The notes under the pieces were generated by a model. The model saw only the letters and a program-made list of their open reading frames with translations, had not been told where the DNA came from and made no database searches. The position numbers and the translations under genes are program-made. A stretch of DNA of 64,000 bases from Acestrorhynchus altus (Eukaryota > Chordata > Actinopteri > Characiformes > Acestrorhynchidae): contig CM067523.1 in NCBI GenBank assembly GCA_034509495.1, forward strand, positions 3,444,867 to 3,508,866, given 5' to 3'. Numbering within the stretch: position 1 is the stretch's first letter; every line of letters begins with the position of its first letter. Positions 46,696 through 58,448 of this stretch are shown here, in pieces.

Positions 46696-46914
46696 ACCCA
46701 TGAGCAACGACCTTCAGCTACATCCACACCTTCAAGACAAGCATATCAGAGCAGTTAGATAAAGAGGTATTGATTTTGCCAGCATTTGCCACCCATAAGC
46801 ATTGTCTGTGCCATCATCTCTGGGTGAGAGAATGCTGGCATCTCTCTCTGACTGCTGGTGTACTTTACTTCGTGTGAGTCCTGTACTGCAGCTGCCATCC
46901 TGGACCAGCTCTGC

Positions 46915-47175
46915 TGAGTCTGGATGTTAACATCGTTGCACCAACCCCGCTGAGTCGGACTGCTGCGTCCGATAGAATGGTGGGTCCAGCCCCGCTGAGT
47001 CGGACTGCTGCGTCCGTTAGAATGGTGGGTCCAGCCCCGCTGAGTCGGACTGCTGTGTCCCTGAGCGTGGTGGGCCCAAACCCGTTGAATCGGACTGCTG
47101 CGTCCATTAACATAGCAGGTCCAACCTGGTTGAGTCTGGCTGCTGTGTCCACTAGCCTGGTGGTCCCAACTATTT
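46915..47175. repeat. 45-bp tandem repeat, in-frame on both strands
   Basis: Five to six units with 'gctgagtcggactgctgcg' and 'tggtgggtccagccccgct'. Because 45 is a multiple of three, all frames repeat every 15 residues (minus strand GWTHHSNGRSSPTQR), which creates long open frames by itself. Outer units are more diverged than the central three. I do not regard it as coding. Confidence 0.9.
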
Positions 47176-48799
47176 TTAGATGTTAGATGCATAAAAGCTT
47201 TATAGATTCTGGGCTTTTATGGTGGAGAACATTAGATTGATATTTGGTTGGTCACTTTCATGTGCCCTCTTCCATCTTGCTCAGTGCAGTGTGGCAGTCC
47301 CTGTCGTGTGTCTTGGGGAGCGTTGTCCCTTACTAACATTTGCACTGATGTGCTCATGCAACTGGACCACCTATCAACACAAAGGGCAAAGAACAACACA
47401 CTGAGGGTGTGTGACTACAACTTAATATAGAAATATATGTTGTTTGCTGCTGTTTTAATGTTTAAAAGCTTGAATATATCACCTTTCATCTGGCAGCCTA
47501 GATCTGACATTAGAACGCGGAGCAAAAACACTCCAACATTCAGCCTACGCACACAGCAGGTCAGGGCCTTTAGTTATGATTAATAGACTCCTTTCACATG
47601 ATGCAGAGTCAACCACTAACATTACTTTCAAACCTGCTGGAGGTCAAATGTGCTCAATCCAGAATGGATAGGGGGAACGTGGTGAGTTTTTGTGTTTAAC
47701 TGTGGAAGACAGTCAAACAGGGAACAGAACAGCCGTTTCTTTTGTTAACCTGCTGTGAGGAAGAATTCTAGCTAGCAAAAGCCCACATCTCACCGGGATC
47801 GGTGATATACACTGGATAAAGAGACTCCATCTGCGCGAAGGGGCTGTTTTGAATCCTTCCGTTCTCCGTTTTTCAAAACATCCTTGAAATGACCCTGATT
47901 TTGAAGAGCCATCGGTTTGTTTGCCTGTGCAAACAGAGCAGGGGCATTTTGATGACCTTGCTGTAAGGGGTCGCACTAAAGCTATGATTAAGATTGAGCT
48001 GAACTGATGTAAATGTCACTTGAATTCCGCGCTGCCTGAGGCTGCATTTCCACATATTGGATTTGCATCACATTTGAGGTCCAAACTGAGATTGAAAATG
48101 TCACATTCGATGTGTCTTTTTGTGTTCACTTCCATGTACGAAGACAAACACTGGATTCAGGACATTTTGACTCTGTTCACATTGGAGGTCCATAAGTAAC
48201 ACAGAGGGGTCATTTGTGTTGCAATGCGAACAGCAGTTCCGATTTTGGACGCTTTTAAATGGGGTATTGGAATCTGATACGTTTCCGATGGCAGTGAATC
48301 TAAATATCCAGATTGGAATTCATGCAATTTTTATGTGAATCCAACTCGGTACATGGGGGAGGAGGCTGGGGGTTGGTGTGGTTTAATTTCCCGGATATTG
48401 TACATGATTTGTAGATGTCAGGGAGTTGCTATCTATATGTGGGAGAGTCACATGTCTTCCCTGGAGAAGTGTGATGCCTGTAAATTACACTTTATGACAC
48501 TTCTGCTCTCCCACCTAGCAATTGTGAAAAAATTCAGCTCTACATTTGATGAAAATGCGAGGCTTTTTCCTTCTATTACCAGTGACGGGCAGTGACCTCT
48601 CAAATGTTAACTGTCTCGTTGGTTATCAACCTCTGATTGGTTCCATTCTCCCCTGCTTCCGCATTTTGAAGCCCCACCTCCACGTATTCACTCTCGACTC
48701 CCTAACATGCCTTTTCAAATGAGTGAGCGGGAGACCCGATGGTAGATGTACTCTTTAGAACGATAGTGTGAGCAGCCGACAAAGCCTTACTGTCTATTT

Positions 48800-49190
48800 T
48801 ACACAGTGCTGTGAAAAAGTATTTGCCCCCTTACAGGTTTATTTTGTTTTGCTTTTTTCATCACACTTAAATGGACGAGATTATCAAACAAATTAACCAC
48901 AACAATGAACATTTTTTAGGAAAACAAGTAACTAAAAGATCTCAAAAAGCAACATCTTTTATCCTTATCTGAAGAAATGCAAGATGAGAAACATTCATTG
49001 ATATATCTTGAAAACGTTACAGGGACATTTCTAAGGCTTTGGGACGCCAGTGAACCACAGCGAGAGCTGTGCAGAAAACATGGAACAGTGGAAACCTTCC
49101 CAGAAGTGGTGAGGCTACAAACATTTCTCCAATAGCGCATCAACACAACCTGTATATACTGTAGAACCCAGCTTTCTTCAGTCCTGAAAA
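48800..49190 (+). mobile_element. Tc1-like transposon, 5' end and N-terminal transposase
   Basis: 'cagtgctgtgaaaaagtatt' plus 'tgcccccttacagg' is the terminal repeat of a very common Tc1-like family. Then 'catttctaaggctttggga', 'cagtgaaccacagcgagag' and 'aaacatggaacagtggaa' encode the helix-turn-helix region, reading ISKALG.Q..TVRA with changes. The catalytic part is absent. Confidence 0.8.
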
Positions 49191-49703
49191 CGTCAACGTG
49201 ATGGTTTTTAAGCCATTCAATGAGACAAACGACCAATATAACAATCCTGCCTAATAAGTAGAACTGTTTTAGACCAAATGTTTAATCAGTAGGCCAGCCA
49301 AATGAGAGAAAAATGAAGCGGCAATGAGCTAAAACCTCATTGTCACAATGTAAACCCATTGTAAACCTCAAGTTTGAAGTATGAGCTATTTGAAATGCTT
49401 GAGAAAGTCAATCATTGTAATTTTCCATGTCCAATTTGGAGGACATCAGGTTGAATTTCGGCTTAGGCTTCATATTCTTCGGTGGGTTACTCCAACAATG
49501 ATTAATCACTGAAAAGAAGTGACTCAGCATTGGCCTCAGACTATGGATGCTCATAATGTAATGGCACTCTCATAGAAACCTCCTGCTTGCTGAGAGAAAG
49601 GGGGATAGGGACTATATAATATGTTGAGTGGCTAATAGCCTTTATTTGCCCAAAGGGAAGTATATCTTATTTCTTCCATTAAACATATTCATAACATGCC
49701 CCC

Positions 49704-49706
<3 letters not shown>

Positions 49707-49759
<53 letters not shown>
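49707..49759 (+). repeat. (CT)n microsatellite
   Basis: About twenty-six uninterrupted CT units; here the CT strand is plus, opposite to the GA runs near 57-59 kb. Confidence 0.95.
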
Positions 49760-49764
<5 letters not shown>

Positions 49765-49839
49765 CCCTTCCTCTCTCTCTTTTTATCAGCTCTGAGCACA
49801 TTGCAGAGGACGAATAGGAAGTGCATTTGCTGGTCAATT

Positions 49840-50460
49840 TTATTCATTCACAATGCCTAAATATTTGCGCTACCCACTTAACTGATTATAAAGGCTTGTC
49901 TATCGGTCACTGACATGCATTATAATGCTCCTTCGATGGCAGCAGTGACCGCTGTCACGGCTTTCACAGAGCATCTCTAATGGCTCAGCCACTGCCCACC
50001 ATAAATGAATACATTTGCTAACTGAAAGGGTACAGCGTGAACAACCCGGACAAATCTTGCGCTTCCAGAAGTGTTAATCCGATCATCACGTCAAGATTAA
50101 TGCAGCGAGATAAAATTGAGGTTTCAAATTGAAGTGATAAACTTGCCCTCGTTAAAGATGGCAAAGCCAGGGACTACCATCCATTACAACATAAGAAGAT
50201 GTCTTTATCTGTATTTACAACAGCAGTTCATCAGGGAGGATCCGAGCCCGATCAATAATCAGCTTCTCTGCCCTCAGCATTCATCTTCCTCCCAACTTGC
50301 ACCAACAAATCCGTACACAGAATCAGCGCCAGCGCGGATGCGGCATTCGGAGAAGACATTTTCTTCCAACAGTGCGCTTCCATTTGACTTCCAATTGCTT
50401 CCCCCTTTTGATCTTGTTTTTTGACTACCGTAATATTTAGATCAAAGCCGAAGGTTTGGA
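49840..50460. other. Repeat-free intronic stretch, candidate conserved element
   Basis: No transposon wording; several TTAATCC/GATTAATG-type sites near 50070-50105 (bicoid-type homeodomain cores) and ATTTTATTCATT-like motifs near 49838. Possible enhancer, composition only. Confidence 0.25.
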
Positions 50461-50724
50461 GTGCCGAGGAAAGTTCTCTAAGGGGAAAGCCAAATACCAG
50501 GAACTCTATTCTAACACATATAGAAACAAAATGTCTCACAAGCCATTCAATTCCACCCAGAGATGAAAAGGCAGTAGAGTGAATATAAAACCCCAGAGCC
50601 TCTAGACAGTTGGGAGATGGATCTAAACTGAAATTGGTAGCAGAAGCTATACTGTATGTTTGTGTGCACATTGGAAAATAAAAGGAATAATTTACAGATT
50701 GCAGCTCTGAACATGCACTACGGT

Positions 50725-51005
50725 CTTAAAAATAAAGACGCTTCAAACGGTTCTCGGAGTGATGCCATAGAGACTGGTGCTTCTTTAGACCTTATTCTAT
50801 AGCATTGCTCAAAGAACAGTTCCTAAAATGGTTCCTGGTGGTTGAATAGACATATTATAACCTTATATTATATTATGCAGGAGCTTCTTCAGACCTTCAA
50901 ACGTTTCTACACACTCATGCATCTCAATTACAGACATTGCAGAGGTTGTTTTATGGCATTGCTTATAAAACCATTTGAAGCGCCTTCATTTTAACAGTGT
51001 TGAAA
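50725..51005. repeat. 'aagaacc' palindromic repeat, copy B
   Basis: The left end, from about 50727, 'ttaaaaataaagacgcttc' and 'aaacggtt' is mirrored at the right end by 'aaccatttgaagcgcc' and 'ttcattttaa' (about 50970-50995). These inverted ends of about 26 bp with a few mismatches suggest a MITE. Confidence 0.65.
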
Positions 51006-51054
51006 AGGTTCCTGGAAAGTTTGTTATATTAAAATGAGGTTTGTTCAACTATTT

Positions 51055-51640
51055 CTGCACTTCCAGTGCATGTTTACTGCTCTGTCCATGTGTCCGTGTT
51101 AAACCTGCATGCAGACTCTGACTGATCAGAGAGAGGGGGGCGGGGCTGATGATGCCCCTGAAACAGATATTGGGTTATAGAGGAAAATGTGATGGGAAGG
51201 CGGTTTGCACTCTTGTTCTCAAATTTCAAAATAAAAGTTCTGAGAAAGTTTAATACTGATACATAAATTATAAAAATAATAACAGATATTTAGGTTATTT
51301 TTTTTATTTTGAGGTACTCATTATTATCATGCTTGTTAATCTAATCATTACAAATAGCACATCAAAATTATTGCATTTTCAGCTCAAAAACACTCTTGAT
51401 GATCAATTTCCAACAGGATTACTGAGACGTAAAGTGTTTTCGGGTCTAAAAAAAATATTTAATTAAAAATCTTTCTTAGATTCTTTTAATGCATCTCAAA
51501 TGAAGACAAATTTGAGTAACATCTCCTTTTCTCATTTTTTCTGGTGAATAAAAGTATGTCAAACTACAAACACATCCTGTAGAATTTGCAGAGGGGTGTA
51601 AAGTTTAACTTTTATTACATTCTAAGGACTGTTGTTCAGA
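51055..51640 (-). mobile_element. TTAA-type element family, copy 5
   Basis: In reverse: 'cttccagtgcatgtttactg', 'tgcatgcagactctgactg', 'atcagagagaggggggcgg' and 'tcaaaataaaagttctgag' match the conserved core. Both ends are worn; the terminal repeat is not recognisable. Confidence 0.65.
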
Positions 51641-52389
51641 AAAATAGTGCAAATGGCCTGCTTCTTTCAAAGTTCAAGTGTGAATCCAGCCACCACCTCT
51701 TCGTGAACTTCTGACATTGCATAAATGGTGGGCTCAAAGGAAGGCACTGGATACTCAGCTCTGCTACAGTGACTAACAGAATGGCATCATCTATCCACCC
51801 AGAAATAGCAGAACCAGTGGTGCTCTCTCAGACTCTAGCTGCCGATGGCAAGCAGCATGCTCCTCGGATCCTGGCGCTATTGCTTTAGACTGAGCTCTCC
51901 ATCGCAGTATAAGTACACACTAGATATGGAAATATAATGCAAGGAGACAAGACAGTGCAGCACCAACACAGCACTCATTCTGAATGAGGTAAGTAACATA
52001 ATTTAACATTGATATATGCAGTCAGCTTATAAGATACACAACTGAATATATGACAGAGAAACTTAAATTTAAGGGGTACATGTGCATGTGTAAAAGGATT
52101 CCACACTCCAAAAAAAGATTTACAACTTTACAAATCTTTAAAAGGGCCTGTATTGTGGAAATAATTGTCATAATGTTTTATTAATACCATTTTTTAAATG
52201 TTCAAATCCATCAATGCAAATCGTTCAGCAAAACAGTAACTGGCTGTACTTGTGATGTCACAAAAATCACATTTACATAACATTTTCATATACCTGCCCT
52301 GGAGTTTATTGCCACCCATTCATGCTGAAGTCATAAGGACTGTTTTGACATTGTCTTCTAATGAAAGCAGATTATTAACATATACATAG

Positions 52390-52560
52390 TATGTCAAATG
52401 ACCCTTCGAATGAATACATTCAGCTGCTTTATGCTGCACCAGCTGCTGACACAGATGTGCAAATGCACAAACAGCATGTCTAGTCCCTGTAGAGAGATAT
52501 TTAAAATAGACCAGGATTCTCTGGGGCAGATAAACCTGAACATGTTGGAACCTAATGCTG
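52390..52560 (+). mobile_element. Tc1-like element fragment
   Basis: 'ttcgaatgaatacattcag', 'gctgacacagatgtgcaaat', 'gtctagtccctgtagagag' and 'agataaacctgaacatg' match the leader of the family at 21650 and 27175 (reverse). Confidence 0.7.
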
Positions 52561-52574
52561 GATGATGGCAAGAG

Positions 52575-52885
52575 AAAGATAATTGTTAAAGAACATAAAG
52601 TGAAGGTTCTTTAGACCAGTGTTTCTCAATTCTGGTCCTAGAGGCACCCCTACCCTCCATGCTTTAGGTATAACACACCACTGCAACTCTGAATAGCTTG
52701 ATAATTAGGTGATTGAATCACTTAAATATGCAGGGTAGGGGTGCCTCCAGGACCAGGGTTGAGAAACACTGCTTTAGACATCTTTATTTTAAGTTTGGTT
52801 CTTTATAGAACCAAAAGTGGTTCTTCTATGGGACTGAACACGGAATCATTTGAGATGCCTTTATTTTTACCTTTTTACCACCTTT
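52575..52885. repeat. 'aagaacc' palindromic repeat, copy C, split by a MITE
   Basis: The left part 'aaagaacataaagtgaagg' and right part 'ctttattttaagtttggttc', 'tatagaaccaaaagtggtt' and 'gagatgcctttatttttacc' belong to the family at 50725. The hAT-type MITE at 52617-52771 interrupts it. Confidence 0.6.
52617..52771. mobile_element. hAT-type MITE with 8-bp target duplication
   Basis: The element is 155 bp, begins CAGTGTTTCTCAATTCTGG and ends with the complement of CAGTGTTTCTCAACCCTGG. Inverted ends continue through 'tcctagaggcacccctaccct' in pieces. The 8 bases on each side are identical, CTTTAGAC (52609-52616 and 52772-52779). CAGTG ends plus an 8-bp duplication define the hAT superfamily. 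No coding content. Confidence 0.9.
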
Positions 52886-53049
52886 ACGGGGTTTATGTTG
52901 ACTACATTTGGCATGTTTTTGTTTTTGTCGCAATCATTTTGAAGACTGTGACGGAAAAACACCTTTTACTTTCACCAAATGCCAGTTTCCCCACATCAGT
53001 CTAGACACTGGAACAAGAATTTCTTGGAAACAAAACAGGAAACAAGACT

Positions 53050-54450
53050 CACACTAGGCCTTCGCTTTGTTAATGACCTACATCCATTACGGTGTTGGTG
53101 TCACTGTGCACACAGGTCTCTCCTGCTGCATTATAAACGTTAGACCTGCTGAATTTGCATCTGCTGCAGCAGCTTGTCAAATTTCCTGTCATGGTGCAGA
53201 ATCTAATTGGAAGCAGTTCCACACCGGTCCATCTCTCTGTTGCCTGACAATGGTTAATAATAATTCCATAAAATGTTCCTCTTTCCTCATTAAAGCTCTT
53301 GAGATTCACTTGAAATTCACCACTAGCAGTGGGCCTAAGCCGGTAATTACTCCAACCTCTTTCCCTCCTTTACACACAGGGCTCTTTGTTTTGGGTTTAA
53401 TTGAAAAAAAGAAGAGGAGAGGAGAAATGGGGAGAGAATATAGGACGAGCGTAATCCCAAAAGCAATCTAACTCTCGCCAAGCCACTTGGAGTTCTTTAT
53501 CAATAGTTTCATTAGACTGGAGCTTATCGCCCAAAATTAGCCATGAGATAATCACTCTCAAGCTTCCTGAATTATGCCGGCATTGTTCCTCTGGCCGTCT
53601 CTCCGGCTCAGCCTAATAATTTTATTACATGGGCCGATATGATCGATGATCTCGTCCTCTCTGTTTTCACAAAGAGACAAACGAACCCATCAACGGCGGC
53701 AAGAGGCGAGATATGATCGGGTCAGATTTGGTGGTGACCGCTCTGTGATAACGCTCTGCTGAAATGTAATTCCACATAAGGATTTTTTACGGGCACGGCT
53801 GCTTAAAAAGAGCCAGCTGAGGGTAAAAGATGGGGGACCGGGGGGGCTTCAACGCATCCACCACGGCTGCCTCGTTTTTTTGACATAAAGCTGTTCTGAT
53901 TAAATTTTAATGGCAGAGTCTGCTGCAGTGTAGCGACTCTGTGACCTTCTGAATACGTTCTGAGCGAGGCCGGATTGAGTACGTGGTGTCTGATATGCCA
54001 CTCGGCTGGCTCTCTCTGCAGCCCCCCTCGTACGCTTTCCCTGCCTGCACTCAGGCCATTTTAATAGCACCTCTTTTCAAATGACAGAAATGAGCCATTA
54101 TGCTGATCGGCCCTGATTCCCACATCATTCTACAATGAGCACAAATGTACCCCCAATCTGTCCATGCCTGTCCCGCCATCAGCCTCGCCAGGCACCTGAA
54201 AATGTTAGCAGAGAGAGATCGAGGTGGAGTGATGAGAATAACAAGGGGTGGATGAGGGAGAAAGAGAGGGAGGGGACGGGGCTGATTGCTGAAAATCTGA
54301 ATTACAGTCATTCACAAACAGCGAGGGGCCATTTGGGTGACTATAGAGCAAAACAAATGGGGTCTAGAGGCATGAAATCATTTGAAATGTTGAAAATGTA
54401 TCCAATATTCCTCAGAATGAGATCATACAACCAATAAAAGACTAATCAGT
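53050..54450. other. Repeat-free intronic stretch, candidate conserved element
   Basis: 1.4 kb without transposon wording, with CpG-containing segments at 53580-53760 and TAAT cores ('cctaataattttatt'). Open frames on the plus strand lack domains. A candidate for regulatory sequence only. Confidence 0.25.
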
Positions 54451-56837
54451 CTAGATGTTCTCGATGTTTTTACTTGTTACGTTTTTTTTTTTTAAATTGA
54501 GTGAAATATTAGTCCATAGCTTGTTTGAAGATGAAATGCACATTATTTGACTCATTTTAAGAAAGAACACTGGAGGGAAATTACCAGCCGATTGAATTAA
54601 GCAATGATATAATGAAAGTGTGAAAATATGAAGAAACTGACAAAGAGAAATATTAGACATTAGTGAATGACTCCACTTGCCAAGAAGTGCACACACAAAA
54701 GCAAGTTAATAGAAGACCATTTTCAACGGAAGTAAATGTAGAATTGTCATTTTAGAGCATTTCTATTGATAATCATGAAATTTGAACACAATAGCAAGTT
54801 TTCCATCCACCAGACGTCTGCTAATATATTCTGCAAAAAACAACAAAAAAACACAAACAGTGGAGGTGAATAAACAATGACATATCAAGCATAATTCTGT
54901 TATCACTGGCCCCACGGATGGTCCAATCACAACACAGAATTTCAAAAGACTGAAAAACGGATCTGTCCAGACTGTTCCAGAACTTTCTGGTGTGTTTGTG
55001 ATCTCAGTTGTACGGTGGACAGTGTCAGGATGGAACAAAGATTTCAGCGTTCATTAGATGGGCCACTGCTCGGTCTAGTCTTTGAAGTGTAGCCAAGGAA
55101 ACCAAAACAACATTGCAAATGATTATGAAGATGATCTGATAAAAGCAAATTCTGGGTCAGTGCTCTCCATTTTGCTTGTTTCAATGCTGGTCCTAATCCC
55201 GGTAACCCACGTCATCTACAATTTCTTTCCAGTGGATGGAAATCGGACATGTTTTGTATTTTTGTACATAAACATATGTACATATACATATTTTGGGTTT
55301 GTGCAAAGCATCTGAATGGAAACCTGGCTAATGTAAAACAAACAAACAAATAAAACCTTCAAACCCCAAGAGTGGAAAATGGCAAAAGCAGCAATGGAAT
55401 TTTAGGCAGTTGAGTATAGTACAAGACACCAACTACCCAGTGTTCTTAAAGGTCTTATCCCACCTCATCTTGGATTTCCTTATCAGGTTTCTTCATTATC
55501 ATAATGGCCATTACCACCAGCAGACAGTTCACTCACTGCCTGAACCTCTGTTAACATAATCGCTGCCTCACTGACATCATATTTCAGCCTATTGATTTAG
55601 TCCTAATTGTATCACCATTGACTGTTAGGATTGTTAGTCCAGCGTAAAGCACTCCAGTCTATCTGACTCCGTTCATCTCTCTTGACAGGGAATGTGGCAG
55701 GGAGACTGTTGCTGTGCAGTTGTCTGGCTTTGCAGTGTTCCTTCTCAATACACACTTAAACGCATATTTGCATTCATTATGTGATGCTGCACGCCAATCT
55801 GTTGAGAGAAAAAGGCAGGAAGGCAGAGGCTCGGCTGAGTGTTTAATGGGTCTTGGTGGAGGAGAAGAGCATTGCCACCCAAACATTGTTTACACATTGC
55901 CTTGCGGGCCAACCATTCTGTCTGGATAACTTTTTATTTCATGATCCTTTTCCCCTCTTTGGATGTCTATCTATATATATCTATATGTGGACATCTTGTA
56001 GAACTATTTGGAAATGTGTTTGTGTTTCGGTTAGAAACAAGAAAGGCAATGGACTGTGGCCCTTTTAATGCAAACCTCACTGAAGCCAACGCAGAAGCAT
56101 GAATCCTGGACGGCCAAAGCAATCCTCCCTTAATTCACTTTGGTGGTGTGCCAAGACTAAACAGAAAGCACTAAAGTGCCTCTCACCCACAGGAGGAGCT
56201 TTGCTTGCTCTGCTTGCTCTTGGTCAGTTCAAAAGAATAGAGCGAGGAAGGGATTCAGTAGAGATTCAGTAGAACCAATAATCCAATAGATACCATTAGA
56301 TGATCCTTAATTCCTGTCGTTCCTGTAAATAATGCAATGAATCACAGCTCATCCACAATGACTAGGATGGCTTTTGCTTTCTGTGCACATGGAAAAATGG
56401 ATATCCCTCATTCCGTGGCTGTGAACACTAGCTCAAATCTATGCTCACACATGTATTTATACACAAATATTAACACATTTCACCAAAAATCCCCAAGAAT
56501 GAGAGGTATGAAAATATGGAACACTGCATGCAGGCTTATGTGTAGATCCACATGAATGCAATGATCTCCTGGGTAACAATCCATGATCTCCAAATCCAAA
56601 TCCATGATACAGTATGAAATCAAATTCAGGAGCATCTCTCTGAATGGAATATGCACCCCATACCTTTCTCTTGTGGGCTCTCTCTCTCTCACACACACAC
56701 TCAAAGAGGCAAATACTAGTATATTCTCCCTGTATATTATAGACACTCTCCAATCCCAGCAGTATGTCCTAAAAAAGGGAAAACAAACAAGAAACAGCAT
56801 CCATGTGTCCATCCATGAGTACTGAACACAGAAGTGC

Positions 56838-56848
56838 CCTTACCAGAA
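56838..56848 (-). promoter_or_regulatory. lingo1: lingo1 splice donor of inferred first coding exon
   Basis: Minus strand TTTCTG then GTAAGGGC. Positions G(-1) and GTAAG fit the donor consensus well. The intron would start at 56843. Confidence 0.6.
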
Positions 56849-56855
56849 ACGTCAT
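56844..56855 (-). CDS. lingo1: lingo1 first coding exon (4 codons: M-T-F-L), inferred
   Basis: ATG ACG TTT CTG ends exactly at a strong donor, in phase 0. Joined to CAG GTA ACC AGC AGA ATG at the main exon it reads M-T-F-L-Q-V-T-S-R-M. Human LINGO1 has a comparable short lead, M-Q-V-S-K-R-M, before its second methionine, so both the junction position and the Q-V-(S/T) residues fit the family. The start context is weak (T at -3, A at +4). The exon's 5' side is untranslated and its transcription start is unknown. The call rests on splice signals and frame only; there is no transcript evidence. Confidence 0.6.
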
Positions 56856-56884
56856 GCAGCGAAGTCTAATTTTGGCAGGTCCAT
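56852..56884 (-). promoter_or_regulatory. lingo1: lingo1 upstream ORF overlapping the start codon
   Basis: An 11-codon frame (M-D-L-P-K-L-D-F-A-A-stop) starts in a strong Kozak context, AGAATGG, and its TGA shares bases with the lingo1 ATG as ATGA. In a real 5' UTR this would reduce initiation at the weak first ATG and favour re-initiation or the second ATG in the main exon. It depends on the first-exon inference. Confidence 0.5.
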
Positions 56885-57430
56885 TCTGCTGGGGCACCGC
56901 TTAGATCCGAATGGGGCCGGGGTGGCAGGGAGGCACCAAGAAGGCCTTTGAAGAAAGTCGGGCTGAAAAACACAATTCCTGAAAGCTGGCCAGCGTTCAC
57001 AAGGCAGGAGGAGAGCAGCTGCGGTCCCCACGACTCACGAGACCCTGCCCCAGATGCAGGCAGCCATGTAAACAGGAGCGGTGCGGCTCGCTGTGCCTCA
57101 AATACATGCTGTACCCAGCAGAGCGAGCGAGCGAGTGAAGGAGGGAGGGAGGTAGTGAGGGGAGGAAGGAAGGAAGATGAAGAGGGAGGGGTCGCTGCTG
57201 TGCAAGGTGGAAGGAGGAGCTGCGGCGCATTGAGATCGAGAGATGGAGGGAGGGATGGAGAGAGAGAGAGCAAGAGAGAGAGAGAGGAGAGAGGAGAGAG
57301 GAAGTGGGGATGCTGAAGACTGCCAGGCTGAGAGAGGGAGAGAGAGAGAGAGAGAGAGAGACTGCACAATGCTAAAAAAAAAAAAAAGGGCCCAATGTGA
57401 CTAATGAAATTCAAGTCTGCCGTTCGTCAG
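56856..57430 (-). promoter_or_regulatory. lingo1: Probable lingo1 5' UTR and promoter side
   Basis: This region lies immediately upstream of the inferred first coding exon. It is richer in GC and CpG than the surroundings (for example 56900-57130, with repeated GCGA/TCGC) and strongly pyrimidine-rich on the sense strand. No TATA box is obvious. Long open frames on both strands come from the biased composition. The transcription start cannot be placed. Confidence 0.4.
57118..57361 (+). repeat. GA/GGAA-rich tract by the lingo1 first exon
   Basis: Almost pure purine on the plus strand, with gcga, ggaagg and gaga units, ending in a (GA)n run at about 57330-57361. It lies about 0.3 kb upstream of the inferred start codon. 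Confidence 0.9.
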
Positions 57431-57699
57431 AGCGACTGCAGTGAAGAGAGAGAGGGAGAGAGAGAACGCGAGAGAGAGAGGTAGCAGCACAGGCATGTCA
57501 TATCCATGGGGCCAAATGGAGACTTGAATGTACCTTTGTAAAGCCTTGTCTCCCCTCCTCTGTCACTCTGTCAGTATGAGGTGATTAATGCCAGGCTTTT
57601 ATGCAAAACACAGCACTCGTCAAAAACAGGCTGGAGCTGCGATGTGACAAACGGATGAGTCAGGGAAGTAAATAGGCAGCGACGATAAACAACAGCCAG

Positions 57700-58448
57700 C
57701 TGAGAGAGAGTGAGAGAGGGGGGGATGACAAGAAAGTAAAACAGGGAAGAATGGGAAAAGAAAGGGGATGAGAGAATGAGAAAGATGATTAATGAGAAGT
57801 TAAAAAGAGGTATAAGGGGCAGCATGAGCTGATGGAGAGAGGACGAGAAAAGATGCGACGAGCAGAAAGAGAGAGAAAGAATGAGTAAAGGGTGAGACGG
57901 AAAGACAAAGGGCGATGTGCGAATGAGCAGAGATAGAGTAAATGGGGGAGAGGGAGAGAGAGCGAGAGAAGGATGAAGGTAAGAGAAGGAGGGAAGTATA
58001 AATATATATAGTAAAAGAATATACAGGGAGAGACAGGGATGCAGGAAAGAAAAGAAGGAGGGATATGGATGTGAGAGGGAAAGTGAGCGGGAGCACAGAG
58101 AGATGAGAGGTGACAGAAACATAATGAGAAAGGGAAAGAGGAGAGAAGTAAATGAGAAGAGAAAGAATAAGTAGTGAGAGACAGAAAATGAATAGACAGC
58201 TAAAATGAGGGTAAGGGAGGAGCATGAGCAGAGAGAGAGGACATGAAGGGAAGACATAGGAGGTATAAAGGAAAAACAGGAAATGGGCAGAGAGAGATGA
58301 GGAGGGGAAAGGAAAGGGTGAGCAGATGGGAGACAGCAAGAGGGATGATCAAAGAGGAGAGAGAGGAAGAAAGGAGCCATGTGAGAAAGGAGATAATGAG
58401 TAAAGAAAGAAAAGGGGGGTAATGGTAAGAGATGGGAAAGGGTGAAAA

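Larger units (their letters stand above)
36078..56843 (-). other. lingo1: Inferred lingo1 intron, 20.8 kb
   Basis: Bounded by GTAAGG (56843-56838, minus) and the acceptor at 36078. It contains transposon remnants, minisatellites and several repeat-poor stretches. No other coding exon was recognised. Stretches inside without separate entries (36081-37992, 38154-40264, 40651-43391, 43457-44034, 44801-46577, 47176-48799, 51641-52389, 52886-56837) hold nothing I can name beyond short simple repeats. Confidence 0.55.

Noticed and set aside
46915..47175. Possible CRISPR-like array
   Set aside because: Units are contiguous with no unique spacers, and the genome is eukaryotic.
46755..47192. 145-residue minus-strand frame with repeated GWTHHSNGRSSPTQR
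   Set aside because: A tandem repeat with unit length divisible by three opens frames on both strands automatically; no other support for a protein.
56866..57414. Minus-strand 182-residue frame by the lingo1 first exon
   Set aside because: Composition-driven (CT repeats) and out of frame with the lingo1 start; better explained as 5' UTR/promoter DNA.
57571..58380. Long minus-strand open frame rich in S, L, F and P
   Set aside because: It is the TC-rich complement of a polypurine tract; low complexity, no domain, and neighbouring frames are also open.
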